From the NCBI RefSeq assembly GCF_012396015.1, contig NZ_JAAXOQ010000001.1:240132-304131 (forward strand): a stretch of DNA of 64,000 nt. Reading direction: 5' to 3'. The notes below the pieces were generated by a model that ran no database searches, had not been told where the DNA came from, and saw only the letters and a program-made list of their open reading frames with translations. The position numbers and the translations under genes are program-made. Shown here piece after piece: positions 15,956 to 25,889 of this stretch. This stretch comes from Tsukamurella spumae. GTDB lineage: Bacteria > Actinomycetota > Actinomycetes > Mycobacteriales > Mycobacteriaceae. Position 1 is the stretch's first letter, and every line of letters starts with the position of its first letter.

Positions 15956-16975
15956 CTATCGTGTCGCGATCGCCTGGATGCCGCCGCCGGTGGCCGACTG
16001 CACGTACAGCGTCCCGGTCTTCGCGTCGACGGCGATCGCGTTGGGCTGGCGCACCGTCGGGAACAGCTTGCGCTGTTCGGGCATGCCGGAGCCCAGCGCG
16101 TACCCGACCACCTGGTTCGTCGCGGTGCGGGTGACCCACATCAGCTTGTCGGTCGCGTCGTAGTCGACGGCCCACGGCGATCCCGTCTCCGGGTACAGGA
16201 AGCGCTCCATCAGCGGTGCCGCGGAGTAGCCGATGATCTGGTTCTTCCCCGTGTCGACGGCGAACACCCGCCCGTTCGGGTCGATCGCCGCGTTGGTGAC
16301 GCCGCGGCCCACGCGCAGGCCCTTGCCGATCTTCCCGCCCGGTACGTCGACGGTGGTGATCGACGACTGCAGCCGGTCCACGACCACCACGTCGGAGCCG
16401 TGGACGAGGATCCTGCTCGCCTCGACGGGGCCGGTGATGGTCTTCGGGCCCGACGGTGCCCCCAGTGCCACGATCTCGCCGTTCTTCGTGCCCGCGAGCA
16501 CGGTGACGTCGTCGCGGGAGTACGGGGCGACGGTCAGCACGTCCGCGTCGACGTCGAAGGTCTTGCGTCCGACCGTCACCGAGCCGTCGGCGCCGGTATC
16601 CCGCGGTAGCACCACGGCCTGCTTTCCGGCCGCGATGAGGAAGCCGCCGTCGCGATTGGGAACCACCTGGCTCGGGCGCGCGGACAGCGTCGACCGGGCG
16701 ACCTCCTTGAGGCCACCGTCGACGCTGTAGACGATCACCTCGTTCCCGACGATCGCCGCGAGCCGCCGACCGGCGGGATCGAACGCCAGGCCCTCGCCGG
16801 CGCCGGCCGGGGTCACGGTGCCGGCGGGCGGCACCGTCGGCTCCGGCGCGACGGCGGCCTGCGCCGGGACGATGGTCGGCCGGCTCTCCCGCGAGGGGGT
16901 CGTCGAGCACCCGGTCAGGGCGACCGCGGCGACGACGGTGAGAGCGGCGATTCGGGACGCGAATGTGCGGGTCAT
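15956..16975 (-). CDS. LppL-like lipoprotein
   Basis: A 339-residue predicted lipoprotein. The signal peptide ASRIAALTVVAAVALTGC has its lipobox ending at a cysteine near residue 22, then a low-complexity proline/alanine linker and repeated beta-strand units with DPAGRRLAAIVG, DPNGRVFAVDTG and DAKTGTLYVQSA, a likely beta-propeller. It matches Rv2138 (LppL) in place and length. The ATG at 16975 has GAGGA upstream. It would be exported and anchored on the outer face of the membrane; the ligand is unknown. Confidence 0.8.
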   Translation of the reverse strand: MTRTFASRIAALTVVAAVALTGCSTTPSRESRPTIVPAQAAVAPEPTVPPAGTVTPAGAGEGLAFDPAGRRLAAIVGNEVIVYSVDGGLKEVARSTLSARPSQVVPNRDGGFLIAAGKQAVVLPRDTGADGSVTVGRKTFDVDADVLTVAPYSRDDVTVLAGTKNGEIVALGAPSGPKTITGPVEASRILVHGSDVVVVDRLQSSITTVDVPGGKIGKGLRVGRGVTNAAIDPNGRVFAVDTGKNQIIGYSAAPLMERFLYPETGSPWAVDYDATDKLMWVTRTATNQVVGYALGSGMPEQRKLFPTVRQPNAIAVDAKTGTLYVQSATGGGIQAIATR

Positions 16976-17020
16976 GATTCCTCGAAGCTACCGCGCCCGG
17001 CCGATCACCGGTCCGCCCGG

Positions 17021-17026
17021 TAGCCT
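17021..17026 (+). promoter_or_regulatory. -10 element, leaderless uppP
   Basis: TAGCCT ends six bases before the GTG at 17033. No ribosome site is present, which decides in favour of the GTG over the ATG two codons later. Confidence 0.55.
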
Positions 17027-17032
17027 GCCCCG

Positions 17033-17884
17033 GTGGACATGACGTGGTTGCAGGCGATCGTGCTCGGTGTGGTGCAGGGGTTGACGGAGTTCCTCCCCGT
17101 CTCGTCCTCGGGGCACCTGCGGATCGTGTCGGGGATCTGGTTCGGCGACGACGCGGGCGCGTCGTTCACCGCGGTCACGCAGCTCGGCACCGAGCTGGCG
17201 GTGCTGATCTACTTCGCCCGGGACATCTACCGGATCGTCGTGGCCTGGTTCCGCGGCCTGTTCGACAGGGCCGAGCGCGGCGTCGACTACCGGATCGGCT
17301 GGTACGTGATCATCGGCACGATCCCGATCGGCGTGCTGGGCTATCTGCTCAAGGACGAGATCCGCACCGCGGCGCGCAACCTGTACCTGGTCGCGACCAT
17401 GCTCATCGTGTTCTCGGTGGTCATCTTCGCGGCGGAGTGGGTGAGCTCGAAGTACTTCGCGAACCGGCAGCGGCCGCTCGAGCAGGTCACCGCCCGCGAC
17501 GGCATCATCATGGGCCTCGCGCAGTGCCTGGCGCTGATCCCGGGCGTCTCCCGCTCCGGTGCCACGTCGAGCGCGGGCCTGTTCTTGGGGCTCAAGCGCG
17601 AGGCGGCCGTGCGGCTGTCCTTCCTGCTGGCGATCCCGGCGGTGACGGCGTCCGGGCTGTTCAGCCTGCCCGATGCGTTCGAGAAGGGCGGTCCGGGCCT
17701 GCACGCCTCGGGGCCGCAGCTGCTGGTCGCGACGGTGATCGCGTTCGTCGTCGGCTACGCCGCGATCGCCTGGCTGCTGACCTTCGTCGCCAAGCACTCG
17801 CTGAACTGGTTCGTCGGCTACCGCGTCCTCGTGGGCGTGCTCGTGCTCGGCCTGCTGTGGGGCGGCGTGATCAGCGCGACCTGA
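17033..17884 (+). CDS. uppP: Undecaprenyl-diphosphatase (bacitracin resistance type)
   Basis: A 283-residue integral membrane enzyme that dephosphorylates the C55 or decaprenyl diphosphate carrier for cell-wall synthesis. Both catalytic boxes are present: [15 protein letters not shown] near the start, and [13 protein letters not shown] around residue 170. Seven to eight hydrophobic segments follow the family pattern, and the sequence is close to mycobacterial UppP (Rv2136c). The last 14 bases overlap the tail of the convergent LysR gene. Confidence 0.95.
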   Translation: MDMTWLQAIVLGVVQGLTEFLPVSSSGHLRIVSGIWFGDDAGASFTAVTQLGTELAVLIYFARDIYRIVVAWFRGLFDRAERGVDYRIGWYVIIGTIPIGVLGYLLKDEIRTAARNLYLVATMLIVFSVVIFAAEWVSSKYFANRQRPLEQVTARDGIIMGLAQCLALIPGVSRSGATSSAGLFLGLKREAAVRLSFLLAIPAVTASGLFSLPDAFEKGGPGLHASGPQLLVATVIAFVVGYAAIAWLLTFVAKHSLNWFVGYRVLVGVLVLGLLWGGVISAT

Positions 17885-18734
17885 GCGCCCGCCGCGCGGC
17901 CCCGATGAGCGGGTCGCGGGCCGCGCCACGCCGGTAGGCGAGCGCGGTGTGCCGGACCACCTCGAGGGGTGCGAGCAGCACCTCCGCGGGGACGTCGACG
18001 GCGGCGAGATCGGGGATCACGGCCACCCCCTGGCCGGCGGCGACGAGCGCGAGGACTGCCGGGAAGTCGTCGGTCCGGTGCCGCACGCGCGGCGTGAATC
18101 CGGCGTTCTCGCAGGTCCGAACGGTGGCCTCGTCGCACATCGTGCCGACGGTGCCGGAGATCCAGCGCTCCTCGGCGCACTCGGCCAGCGTGCGCGGACG
18201 GTCGCGGTGGACGGCCAGGTGGACGGCCTCGTCGAACAGCGGCTCGGTGTCGAGCGACGGGTCGGTGCGCGCGGGCAGGCAGTCGTAGTGCTGCAGGAGC
18301 GCGACGTCGAGCCGTCGCGATCGGAGCTCCTCCGGGGCGGTCGCCGGGTCGATCTCCGTCACGCGCACGCGCAGCCGTGGATGGTCGCGGGACAGGCGCA
18401 GGAGCGCCGGGGTGACGACGGTGCGCATCGCCGACCCGAAGGCCCCGATCCGCAGCTCCCCGGTGACCTCCGTGCTCAGGGCGTCCAGATCGGCGCGGGC
18501 CCGCTCGAGCCGCTCGAGGATCGCGTCGGCGTGCCCGACGAGCACCCGGCCCGCCTCGGTCAACCGGACGCTGCGCCCGGTGCGTTCCAGCAGCGGCCGG
18601 CCCGCCTCGCGCTCCAGGGTCGCGAGCTGCTGGGACACCGCAGACGGCGTGTAGTCGAGGGCCTGCGCCACCGCGACGATGGTGCCGCGCTCGGCGAGCT
18701 CGCGGAGCAGGCGGAGGCGATGGACGTCGAGCAT
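17871..18734 (-). CDS. LysR-family transcriptional regulator
   Basis: 287 residues: an N-terminal LysR winged helix ([40 protein letters not shown]) and a periplasmic-binding-like effector domain ([19 protein letters not shown]...). It is transcribed divergently from the DapA-family gene, the classic arrangement for a regulator and its target. TAAGCT lies six bases before the ATG, so it is probably leaderless. The effector is unknown. Confidence 0.86.
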   Translation of the reverse strand: MLDVHRLRLLRELAERGTIVAVAQALDYTPSAVSQQLATLEREAGRPLLERTGRSVRLTEAGRVLVGHADAILERLERARADLDALSTEVTGELRIGAFGSAMRTVVTPALLRLSRDHPRLRVRVTEIDPATAPEELRSRRLDVALLQHYDCLPARTDPSLDTEPLFDEAVHLAVHRDRPRTLAECAEERWISGTVGTMCDEATVRTCENAGFTPRVRHRTDDFPAVLALVAAGQGVAVIPDLAAVDVPAEVLLAPLEVVRHTALAYRRGAARDPLIGAARRALRSR

Positions 18735-18740
18735 CAGTTG

Positions 18741-18746
18741 AGCTTA
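18741..18746 (-). promoter_or_regulatory. -10 element, leaderless LysR gene
   Basis: TAAGCT on the minus strand ends six bases before the ATG at 18734. It lies in the 70-base region shared with the divergent DapA-family gene. Confidence 0.5.
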
Positions 18747-18804
18747 CGCTCGACATCGGATTATCGCGCTGGACCTTGTGCTCACGACGATGGAACCTGG
18801 GACC

Positions 18805-19701
18805 ATGCAGCTCACCGGCCTCCACGTCCCCCTCGTCACGCCCTTCGCCGCGGACGGCACCGTCGACCTCGTCTCGCTCGAGCGCCTCGCGCACGACACC
18901 CTCGCCGACGGGGCCGACGGCCTCCTGGCGCTCGGCACCACCGGCGAGCCCGCGACGCTCACCGCCCCGGAGCGGGCCGCGGTCGTCGACCTCGTCGGCG
19001 GGGTCTGCGCCGAGCACCGCGCCGTGTTCACCCTCGGCGTGGGGACCAATGCCACGGAGGGCACCGTCGACCTGCTGCGGGATTTCGACCGGCGCGCCGA
19101 CCTCGCGCTGGTCGTGGTGCCCTACTACACGCGACCGTCCGAGGCCGGCGTCGTCGAGCACTACCGGCGGATCGCGGGGGAGAGCCCCGTGCCCGTCGTC
19201 GTCTACGACGTCCCGCAGCGCACGGGCCGATCACTCTCGCTGGAGACCCTGCTGCGGCTCGCGGAGATCGACGGGGTGGCCGGGTTCAAGCACGCCGTCG
19301 GCGGCGTCACGGAGACGACGGTGCGCCTGCTCGCCGAGATCGGAACGGGGCTGCCCGCCGGCGTGTCGGTACTGGCCGGGGACGATCCGTTCGTCGGCGC
19401 GATCCTCGCGCTGGGCGGGCACGGCGCGATCTCGGCCAGCGCGAACGTCGCGGCGGGGGAGTTCGCCGCACTGGTCGCGGCGTGGCGGGAGGGCCGGGTC
19501 GAGGAGGCCCGCGTCCTCGGCGGCGCGCTCGCCGGCCTCGCGACAGCGCTGTTCGCCGAGCCGAACCCCACCGTCATCAAGGGCGTCCTCGCCGCGCAGG
19601 GCCGCATCGCCACGGCCGCCGTGCGCCTGCCGCTGCTGCCCGCGTCCGGCGGTGCCGTCGCCGCCGCGGCCGCCCTCGCCCGGGCCACGGTGACCGCGTA
19701 G
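18805..19701 (+). CDS. DapA-family (class I) aldolase
   Basis: 298 residues of the dihydrodipicolinate synthase/N-acetylneuraminate lyase family, which forms a Schiff base with a keto acid. GTTGEPATLT, the YDVPQRTGRSL tyrosine region and GFKHAVGG, whose lysine is the Schiff-base residue, are recognisable. It is set apart from a lysine operon and divergent from a LysR gene, so a catabolic aldolase or a 4-hydroxy-tetrahydrodipicolinate synthase paralogue are both possible. In-frame starts exist at 18778, 18790 and 18805. The last begins MQLTGLHVPLVTPF, as in homologues, with GAACCT six bases before it. Confidence 0.78.
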   Translation: MQLTGLHVPLVTPFAADGTVDLVSLERLAHDTLADGADGLLALGTTGEPATLTAPERAAVVDLVGGVCAEHRAVFTLGVGTNATEGTVDLLRDFDRRADLALVVVPYYTRPSEAGVVEHYRRIAGESPVPVVVYDVPQRTGRSLSLETLLRLAEIDGVAGFKHAVGGVTETTVRLLAEIGTGLPAGVSVLAGDDPFVGAILALGGHGAISASANVAAGEFAALVAAWREGRVEEARVLGGALAGLATALFAEPNPTVIKGVLAAQGRIATAAVRLPLLPASGGAVAAAAALARATVTA

Positions 19702-19727
19702 CCGGCCCGCTCGACCGCTGTGCCTTC

Positions 19728-19733
19728 TACGCT
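19728..19733 (+). promoter_or_regulatory. -10-like element before esterase lipoprotein
   Basis: TACGCT lies 34 bases before the ATG at 19768, leaving a short leader that contains the GGGGAGG ribosome site. This contrasts with the leaderless genes nearby. Confidence 0.4.
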
Positions 19734-19767
19734 GAGAACCATCAGAGGCCCGTCGGGGGAGGTAACG

Positions 19768-20835
19768 ATGATCGGTGCTCGAGGCGCGGCGATCGCGGCG
19801 GCGACGGTCCTGACCCTCGTCGCGGGCTGCTCGTCGACCAGCGCTCCGGCCACGTCGCCGAGCAGCTCCGCGGCGGCGCAGGCCTGGGTCGACGATGAGG
19901 TCTCGTTCGACAGCGGCGGCGTGAGCATCCACGGCACGCTCCACCGCCCGGCGTCCGGGGCGCGGGTACCGGCCGCGCTCCTCATCGCCGGCAGCGGCCC
20001 GACCGACCGTGACGGCAACTCCCGGTTGCTTCCGGGCGCCGTGAACACCCTGAAGTCGGTTGCGGACACGCTCTCCTCCGCCGGGGTGGCCAGCCTGCGG
20101 TACGACAAACTCGGCTCCGGGAAGACGGGGATCGGGAAGTACGCCGCGGATCCGGCGGCGATCGACGCCGAGGTGTTCGCCACCGAGGCGCACGACGCGC
20201 TCGCCTTCCTCGCGTCCCGGCCGTCCGTCGACCGGGACCGCCTGTCGGTGTACGGGCACAGCGAGGGCGCGTTGTTCGCGCTCCGGCTCGCCGCCTCGAC
20301 CACGGGACCGTCCGTGCGGGCGCTGGGGATGCTGGAACCGCTGAGCGTGCGCTACCTCGACCTGCTCTCCCGCCAGATCACCGACCAGGTGACCACGGCG
20401 CAGAAGGCGGGGCAGGTCACGCAGGCCGACGGTGACGCGCTCCTCGCCGCCCTGGCCACGACGATCGCGCAGGTCCGCGCCGACGGGACGGTGCCCGCCG
20501 ATCTCCCGGCGGCCTTGAGGTCCACGTTCAACCCGAGCACCGCCCGGTTCCTCCAGCAGCTGGACCGCATCGACCCGCCGGCCCTCGCGCGCACCCTGCC
20601 CGCCCGGTATCCCGTGCTGCTGACCTGCAGCGACGCGGACGTCCAGGTCAGCTGCGCCGACGTCGACCACCTGGCCACGGGACTGACCGCGGCCGACCTC
20701 ACGTACGTCCGCCTCACCGGCGTCTCGCACGTGCTCAAGCAGGACCCGAGCCGCGCACCGTCGAACTACGGGGCCGACCTGCCCTTCTCCCCGCAAGCCG
20801 GCGCCGCGATCACGGAGTTCGCCCGCACGCACTGA
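19768..20835 (+). CDS. Alpha/beta-hydrolase lipoprotein
   Basis: 355 residues. The signal peptide AAIAAATVLTLVAGC ends in a lipobox cysteine near residue 22, followed by a Ser/Thr/Ala linker. The hydrolase core has the oxyanion region LIAGSGPTDRDGN, RYDKLGSGK and the nucleophile elbow GHSEG. Acid and histidine candidates are in the CSDADVQV and GVSHVLKQD segments. It is probably an exported esterase or peptidase. GGGGAGG precedes the ATG. Confidence 0.82.
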   Translation: MIGARGAAIAAATVLTLVAGCSSTSAPATSPSSSAAAQAWVDDEVSFDSGGVSIHGTLHRPASGARVPAALLIAGSGPTDRDGNSRLLPGAVNTLKSVADTLSSAGVASLRYDKLGSGKTGIGKYAADPAAIDAEVFATEAHDALAFLASRPSVDRDRLSVYGHSEGALFALRLAASTTGPSVRALGMLEPLSVRYLDLLSRQITDQVTTAQKAGQVTQADGDALLAALATTIAQVRADGTVPADLPAALRSTFNPSTARFLQQLDRIDPPALARTLPARYPVLLTCSDADVQVSCADVDHLATGLTAADLTYVRLTGVSHVLKQDPSRAPSNYGADLPFSPQAGAAITEFARTH

Positions 20836-20856
20836 CGGCGGCGACGGGCGGGTCGA

Positions 20857-22464
20857 TCAGCGGGTCTGCCCGTCCCGGTTCGGGTTGCACTCCTGCTGGT
20901 AGAGCCTGCTGTCCAGGCCGACGCCGCGGGCCCGGTCGCGCCCGATGTTCCACTCGATCCAGGACGCGGCGCGCGGGCCCTGCCGGACCGAGCACTGGGC
21001 GACATCGAGCGGGAGCCGCGCGATCGCGGCGCGGGCGTCGGGGCCGAGGGTGGCGAGGTACGCGGTATCGACCTTGCCGGTGTCCTCGTACCGCTGGACA
21101 TTGTGCTCGGCGATCCAGGCCTCGGGGTTCATCCAGCCGAGCCCGATCACGACGAGCGCCGCCGACGCCAGCGCCGCCCGCGGCAGCCACCCGACGCGCC
21201 GCAGGGCCACGCACGCCATCGTGAGCAGCAGGAGCAGCCCCATCCACAGCTCGAAGGCGTCGACGACGAGCCGCAGCGTCGTGAAGCCGTAGGCCTGCTG
21301 GTAGACGTGCATCCGGTAGAGCGCCGACACGACGACGACCAGGGCGAGCGCGCACAACGCGCCGAGGGCGCCCGCGAGCCGGGCCAGGTCGGACCGCGTC
21401 TCCCGCGGCGCGGCCCACCAGACGAGCGCGACGGTGAGGAGCGCCAGCAGGGTTGCGACGGTGAGCTGGCCGAAGCCCTTGTGCACGGACTCGGCGTAGG
21501 TGACGCCCGCGGTGCGCTGCACGTAGTCGTGCCCCGCCCACATCGTGGTGGCTTGCGCGGCGACGAAGCCGGCGAACATCGCGATCACCACGCCCAGTGG
21601 GGCGAGCCACTCGAACCGCCGGAGCGTCCGCGACGGCCCGGTGGGGATGCCGGGCGCGTGCACCGGGCGCGGCGGGTTGATCGCGGTGTACAGCGTGCCC
21701 AGCGCCAACGCGCCGATCGCGGCCGCGACCAGCACCCGGAGGACGACGGAGCCGCCGTCGAACGAGGGCATCAGGGCGCTGACCCACGACCCGAACACCG
21801 CGTCGCCGGTGGCGAACAGCGCCCCGAACACGAGCAGCGCGACCAGGCACAGCGCCGCGGTCCGCACGACCGGCCACCCGACGGGCAGGGACCGCACGGT
21901 CCCGGCGGTCCGTCGCGCCCACGGGGCCGCGCGCACCAGCGACAGCGGCCACATGACCGCAGCCGTGAGGAGGTCGAGGACCGTTCTTCCCGCGGAGAGC
22001 GCCGAGAAGGCCAGCGGCACGAGCACGAGCAGCATCAGGGCGGTCAGCCAGCCGGCGGCGCGGAGCACCATGAGCGAGACCAGCGCCGCGCCGAGCACGG
22101 CGACCAGCCAGGTGTACGGCGACGCCCGATGCCGCGAGATCCCGAGCGGTACCAGCAGCAGCGCGGCCACCACGATGAGGCCCGCCAGCGACACCGCGTA
22201 GTGGTAGGGCAGGATCACCGCGGCCACGACCCCGATCGCCGCTGCCGCGACCAGCAGCGCGGGCCTCGGCGCGAGGTCCTTCTCCGGCCAGAATCCGCCG
22301 AACATGAAGTCGGTGCCGGACAGCGGCGCGACGGGCGGTCCGTACAGCCGGGGCGGTTCCCCGGGCCGGAGCGGCGGGATCGGTGCCTGCACCGGCCGAT
22401 CGACGGGCGTGCGCGACGGTGACCAGGGCCCGGTCGGGCCCGTCGGGGACGGGGGAAGTGCCAT
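20857..22464 (-). CDS. Polytopic membrane protein (DUF4153/DUF4173 type)
   Basis: About 535 residues. The first 60 are proline-rich and cytoplasmic; the rest has roughly ten or more hydrophobic segments, ending in a C-terminal soluble portion with cysteines (DVAQCSVRQG, QQECNPNRDG). The layout and YVQRTAGVTYAESVHKGFGQLTV fit DUF4153/DUF4173 membrane proteins of unknown function. AAGGAGG precedes the ATG at 22464. It is divergent from the phosphoglycerate-mutase-like gene. Confidence 0.72.
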   Translation of the reverse strand: MALPPSPTGPTGPWSPSRTPVDRPVQAPIPPLRPGEPPRLYGPPVAPLSGTDFMFGGFWPEKDLAPRPALLVAAAAIGVVAAVILPYHYAVSLAGLIVVAALLLVPLGISRHRASPYTWLVAVLGAALVSLMVLRAAGWLTALMLLVLVPLAFSALSAGRTVLDLLTAAVMWPLSLVRAAPWARRTAGTVRSLPVGWPVVRTAALCLVALLVFGALFATGDAVFGSWVSALMPSFDGGSVVLRVLVAAAIGALALGTLYTAINPPRPVHAPGIPTGPSRTLRRFEWLAPLGVVIAMFAGFVAAQATTMWAGHDYVQRTAGVTYAESVHKGFGQLTVATLLALLTVALVWWAAPRETRSDLARLAGALGALCALALVVVVSALYRMHVYQQAYGFTTLRLVVDAFELWMGLLLLLTMACVALRRVGWLPRAALASAALVVIGLGWMNPEAWIAEHNVQRYEDTGKVDTAYLATLGPDARAAIARLPLDVAQCSVRQGPRAASWIEWNIGRDRARGVGLDSRLYQQECNPNRDGQTR

Positions 22465-22548
22465 CGCTCCTCCTTCGATGATGCGCATCGCACGGTATGC
22501 ACGACGGTGCGCGGAACACTTTCAAATAGCGTACGTGGCGGCCGCGCA

Positions 22549-22554
22549 TAGACT
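22549..22554 (+). promoter_or_regulatory. -10 element, leaderless histidine phosphatase operon
   Basis: TAGACT ends seven bases before the ATG at 22562, which heads the three-gene run up to 24600. Confidence 0.52.
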
Positions 22555-22561
22555 CGGGAGC

Positions 22562-23221
22562 ATGACCGTGATCCTCCTTCGCCACGGCCGCTCGACCGCG
22601 AACACCTCCGGTGTCCTCGCGGGGCGCGGCGAGGGCGTGGCGCTGGACGAGAAGGGCCGCCTCCAGGCCGCCGATCTCGTCGGCCGCCTCGCCGATGTCG
22701 ACATCGTCGCCGCCGTCCGCTCGCCGCTCCTGCGCTGCGAGCAGACCCTCGCCCCGGTCGCGGCCGCGCACGGCATCACCCCGGAGGTGGACGAGCGGCT
22801 CATCGAGGTCGACTACGGCGCCTGGACGGGCCGCGCCATCAAGGACCTGCTGCAGGAGCCCCTGTGGCGCACGGTCCAGGAACAGCCCTCGGCCGCCGTC
22901 TTCCCCGGGGGCGAGGGCCTCGCCGACGTGCAGGCGCGTGCCGTCGCGGCGGTGCGCGAGGCGGACCGTCGGTACACCGAGCAGTACGGGGCGGGCGCCG
23001 TGTGGGTGGCGTGCAGCCACGGGGATGTCATCAAGGCGGTCGTCGCCGACGCATTGGGCACGCACCTCGACCAGTTCCAGCGCATCTTCGTCGCACCGGC
23101 CTCGGTGTCGATCGTGACCTACGGCCCGAACCGCCCGCTGGTGCAGTGCGTCAACTCGTCCGGTAGCGTCGCGCTGCCGAAACGTCCAGCTGAGGAGGCA
23201 ACCGTGGGAGGCGAGGCATGA
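22562..23221 (+). CDS. Histidine phosphatase (phosphoglycerate mutase-like)
   Basis: 219 residues with the RHG catalytic motif at residues 7-9 (LLRHGRSTAN), a second arginine box (SPLLRCEQTLAP), the glutamate of EVDYGAWTG and the late histidine of ACSHGDVIKAVV. It belongs to the actinobacterial group adjacent to DUF3090 and MshC and matches Rv2135c in order. The substrate is unknown. Its stop overlaps the DUF3090 start as ATGA. Confidence 0.86.
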   Translation: MTVILLRHGRSTANTSGVLAGRGEGVALDEKGRLQAADLVGRLADVDIVAAVRSPLLRCEQTLAPVAAAHGITPEVDERLIEVDYGAWTGRAIKDLLQEPLWRTVQEQPSAAVFPGGEGLADVQARAVAAVREADRRYTEQYGAGAVWVACSHGDVIKAVVADALGTHLDQFQRIFVAPASVSIVTYGPNRPLVQCVNSSGSVALPKRPAEEATVGGEA

Positions 23222-23805
23222 GTCGCTCCGTCCACGTTTTCCGGACGCCCGACCGGTTCGTCGCGGGCACCGTCGGGCAGCCCGGCGACCGCGCGTTCTA
23301 CCTGCAGGCCGTGCACGACTCGCGGATCGTCTCCGTGCTGCTGGAGAAGCAGCAGGTCGAGGTTCTCGCCGAACGGATCGCCGCGCTGCTCGACGAGGTC
23401 TCGCGGCGTTTCGGCATGGAGATGCCGCCGGCGGGCACTCCCGTCACGGACCTGCAGCCGCTCGTGATGCCCGTCGATCCGGAGTTCCGGGTCGGCACGA
23501 TGGGCCTGGGCTGGGACTCCGAGGAGCGCGCGGTCGTGATCGAGCTGTTGGCGATCACCGAGCAGGAGCTCGACGAGTCCGTGGTGCTCGCGGACGACGC
23601 CGAGGAGGGACCGGACGCGGTCCGGGTGTTCCTCACCCCCGTCGCCGCGCGGGAGTTCGCGAACCGGTCGGAGAAGGTGCTCGGGGCGGGCCGTCCGGCG
23701 TGCCCGCTGTGCGGTGAGCCGCTGGACGCCGACGGCCACATGTGCGTGCGCCTCAACGGTTACCGGCGCGGTGCGGCGTTCGGCACCGACGACGAGGACC
23801 GGTAG
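23218..23805 (+). CDS. DUF3090 family protein
   Basis: A 195-residue conserved actinobacterial protein equivalent in place to Rv2134c. It ends with a likely zinc-binding CPLCGEPLDADGHMC segment. It is always found between a histidine phosphatase and the SCO1664-type protein, and its role is unknown. The start overlaps the preceding stop by four bases, and the next gene begins at the base after its stop. Confidence 0.84.
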   Translation: MSRSVHVFRTPDRFVAGTVGQPGDRAFYLQAVHDSRIVSVLLEKQQVEVLAERIAALLDEVSRRFGMEMPPAGTPVTDLQPLVMPVDPEFRVGTMGLGWDSEERAVVIELLAITEQELDESVVLADDAEEGPDAVRVFLTPVAAREFANRSEKVLGAGRPACPLCGEPLDADGHMCVRLNGYRRGAAFGTDDEDR

Positions 23806-24600
23806 GTGGATCGCACGGTGGACCTCGAGACCGCCGATCTGACGATTCTGGGACGCATCACCAGCGCCTCCAACGCGACCCTGCTGTGCGAGCTCGGTGA
23901 CACGGGCGAACGGGCGGTGTACAAGCCCGTCCGCGGCGAGGTGCCGCTGTGGGACTTCCCCGACGGCACGCTGGCCGGCCGCGAGGTCGCCTCGTACCGG
24001 GTCTCCGAGGCCCTGGGCTGGGGCCTCATCCCCGAGACCGTCCTGCGCGACGGTCCGCTCGGGGTGGGCATGGTGCAGCGCTGGGTCGACGAGCCCGACG
24101 CCGAGGCCGACGGACCGGAGGGGCCGGACCTCGTCGACCTGTTCCCGCTGGAGGGCGTGCCCGAGGGCTACCTGAAGGTGTTCACGGGCTACGTCGAGGA
24201 CGCGGACGCGCCCGACGGCATCGCGGAGGTCGCGCTGGCCCACGCCGACGATCCGCGCCTGCGCCGGCTCGCCGTTCTGGACGTGATCATCAACAACGCC
24301 GACCGCAAGGGCGGCCACATCCTGCTCGGCCCGGACGGTCGCGTGCAGGGCGTCGACCACGGCATCTGCCTGCACACCGCTCCCAAACTGCGCACGGTCC
24401 TGTGGGGCTGGGCGGGGCGTCTCGTGCCCGACGAGCTGCTGGGCGATCTGGAGGCGCTGCGCGCCGCGCCGCCGGACCTCGCGGGCCTGATCACGGCGGA
24501 GGAGCAGGCGGCCCTCGTCGAGCGCGCGGCCGAGCTGATCGACCTCGGCGTCATGCCCCTGCCGACGCCCAGCCGACCCATTCCGTGGCCCCCTTTCTGA
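23806..24600 (+). CDS. SCO1664-type PI3/4-kinase-like protein
   Basis: 264 residues. ERAVYKPVRGE has the lysine of a kinase-like glycine-poor loop. DVIINNADRKGGHIL and QGVDHGICLH correspond to the catalytic NADRK and metal-binding DHG motifs of the HipA/PI3-kinase-like fold. It matches Rv2133c by position. Kinase activity is inferred from the motifs only. The GTG start directly abuts the DUF3090 stop. Confidence 0.8.
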   Translation: MDRTVDLETADLTILGRITSASNATLLCELGDTGERAVYKPVRGEVPLWDFPDGTLAGREVASYRVSEALGWGLIPETVLRDGPLGVGMVQRWVDEPDAEADGPEGPDLVDLFPLEGVPEGYLKVFTGYVEDADAPDGIAEVALAHADDPRLRRLAVLDVIINNADRKGGHILLGPDGRVQGVDHGICLHTAPKLRTVLWGWAGRLVPDELLGDLEALRAAPPDLAGLITAEEQAALVERAAELIDLGVMPLPTPSRPIPWPPF

Positions 24601-24607
24601 TCGCGCA

Positions 24608-24613
24608 TAGGGT
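24608..24613 (+). promoter_or_regulatory. -10 element, leaderless mshC
   Basis: TAGGGT ends six bases before the ATG at 24620. It gives mshC its own promoter although it follows the previous gene by only 19 bases. Confidence 0.55.
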
Positions 24614-24619
24614 GGGGGC

Positions 24620-25864
24620 ATGCGTTCCTGGCCGACCCCCACCGTTCCCAGCGTGCCCGGACCGTCGGTCCCGCTGCGTCTCTACGACACCTCCGACGCG
24701 GCGGTGCGCCCGGTCAACCCCGGCGCGGTGGCGGGGATGTACGTCTGCGGCATCACCCCCTACGACGCGACCCACCTGGGGCACGCGGCCACGTACCTGG
24801 CGTTCGACCTGGTCAACCGGGTGCTGCGGGACAACGGCCACGACGTGCACTACGTGCAGAACATCACCGACGTGGACGACCCGCTGTTCGAGCGGGCGGA
24901 GCGCGACGGGATCGACTGGCGCGACCTGGGCGCCCGCGAGATCGATCTGTTCCGCGAGGACATGGAGGCGCTGCGGGTGATCCCGCCCCGCGACTACATC
25001 GGTGCGGTGGAGTCGGTCGGCGAGGTCGTCGAGTACGTCGGGAAGCTCCTGGACAACGGGTCCGCGTACATCGTGGACGATCCCGCGTTCCCGGACGTGT
25101 ACTACCGCTCCGACGCGACCGAGCAGTTCGGGTACGAGTCCGGGTACGACCGCGCCACCATGGAGAAGTTCTTCGCCGAACGCGGCGGCGATCCCGACCG
25201 GCCCGGCAAGCACGACAGCATCGACCCGATCCTGTGGCGCGCGGAGCGACCGGGGGAGCCCTCGTGGCCCTCTCCGCAGGGACCCGGCCGGCCCGGCTGG
25301 CACATCGAGTGCGCCGCGATCGCGGCGAACCGCCTCGGCGCGGGCTTCGACATCCAGGGCGGCGGCAGCGACCTGATCTTCCCGCACCACGAGTACTCCG
25401 CCGCGCACGTCGAGGCGGCGACGGGCGAGCGCCGGTTCGCCCGGCACTACGTGCACGCCGCGATGATCGGCCTCGACGGCGAGAAGATGTCCAAGAGCCG
25501 CGGGAACCTCGTCTTCGTCTCGAAGTTGCGGCGGGCGGGCGTCGACCCCGCCGCGATCCGGCTGGGCCTGTTCGAGGGGCACTACCGGCAGGACCGGCCG
25601 TGGTCCGACGATGTGCTCGAGCGGGCGCTGGCGCGCCTGGACCTGTGGCGCCGGGCCTTCGCGGCACCGTCGGGCCCCGACGGTGCCGAGCTGATCTCCC
25701 GGCTCCGCCGGTACCTGGCCGACGACCTCGACACCCCGCACGCGCTGGCGGCCGTCGACGCCTGGGCCGAGAAGGCCCTCTCCGCGGGCGGTCCGGACGT
25801 GGGTGCTCCGGGCGCCGTCGCGACCGCCGTCGACGCGCTGCTGGGCGTACCGGTCACCGCCTGA
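24620..25864 (+). CDS. mshC: Cysteine:GlcN-Ins ligase (mycothiol synthesis)
   Basis: A 414-residue paralogue of cysteinyl-tRNA synthetase. It joins cysteine to glucosaminyl-inositol with ATP in the third step of mycothiol synthesis. The HIGH-equivalent THLGH is at residues 51-55 and KMSKS at 289-293. Cysteines in MYVCGITPY and HIECAAIA and the HHEYSAAH segment are the zinc-site region. The length, the lack of a tRNA-binding C-terminus and the neighbourhood (Rv2130c position) separate it from cysS. Confidence 0.94.
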   Translation: MRSWPTPTVPSVPGPSVPLRLYDTSDAAVRPVNPGAVAGMYVCGITPYDATHLGHAATYLAFDLVNRVLRDNGHDVHYVQNITDVDDPLFERAERDGIDWRDLGAREIDLFREDMEALRVIPPRDYIGAVESVGEVVEYVGKLLDNGSAYIVDDPAFPDVYYRSDATEQFGYESGYDRATMEKFFAERGGDPDRPGKHDSIDPILWRAERPGEPSWPSPQGPGRPGWHIECAAIAANRLGAGFDIQGGGSDLIFPHHEYSAAHVEAATGERRFARHYVHAAMIGLDGEKMSKSRGNLVFVSKLRRAGVDPAAIRLGLFEGHYRQDRPWSDDVLERALARLDLWRRAFAAPSGPDGAELISRLRRYLADDLDTPHALAAVDAWAEKALSAGGPDVGAPGAVATAVDALLGVPVTA

Positions 25865-25877
25865 TGACGCGACAAGC

Positions 25878-25883
25878 TATATT
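25878..25883 (+). promoter_or_regulatory. -10 element, leaderless small gene
   Basis: TATATT ends six bases before the GTG at 25890. It is one of the most AT-rich spots of the region. Confidence 0.52.
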
Positions 25884-25889
25884 TCGCCT

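Noticed and set aside
24620..25864. Cysteinyl-tRNA synthetase (cysS)
   Set aside because: The length of 414 residues, the missing anticodon-binding C-terminus and the neighbours fit MshC.
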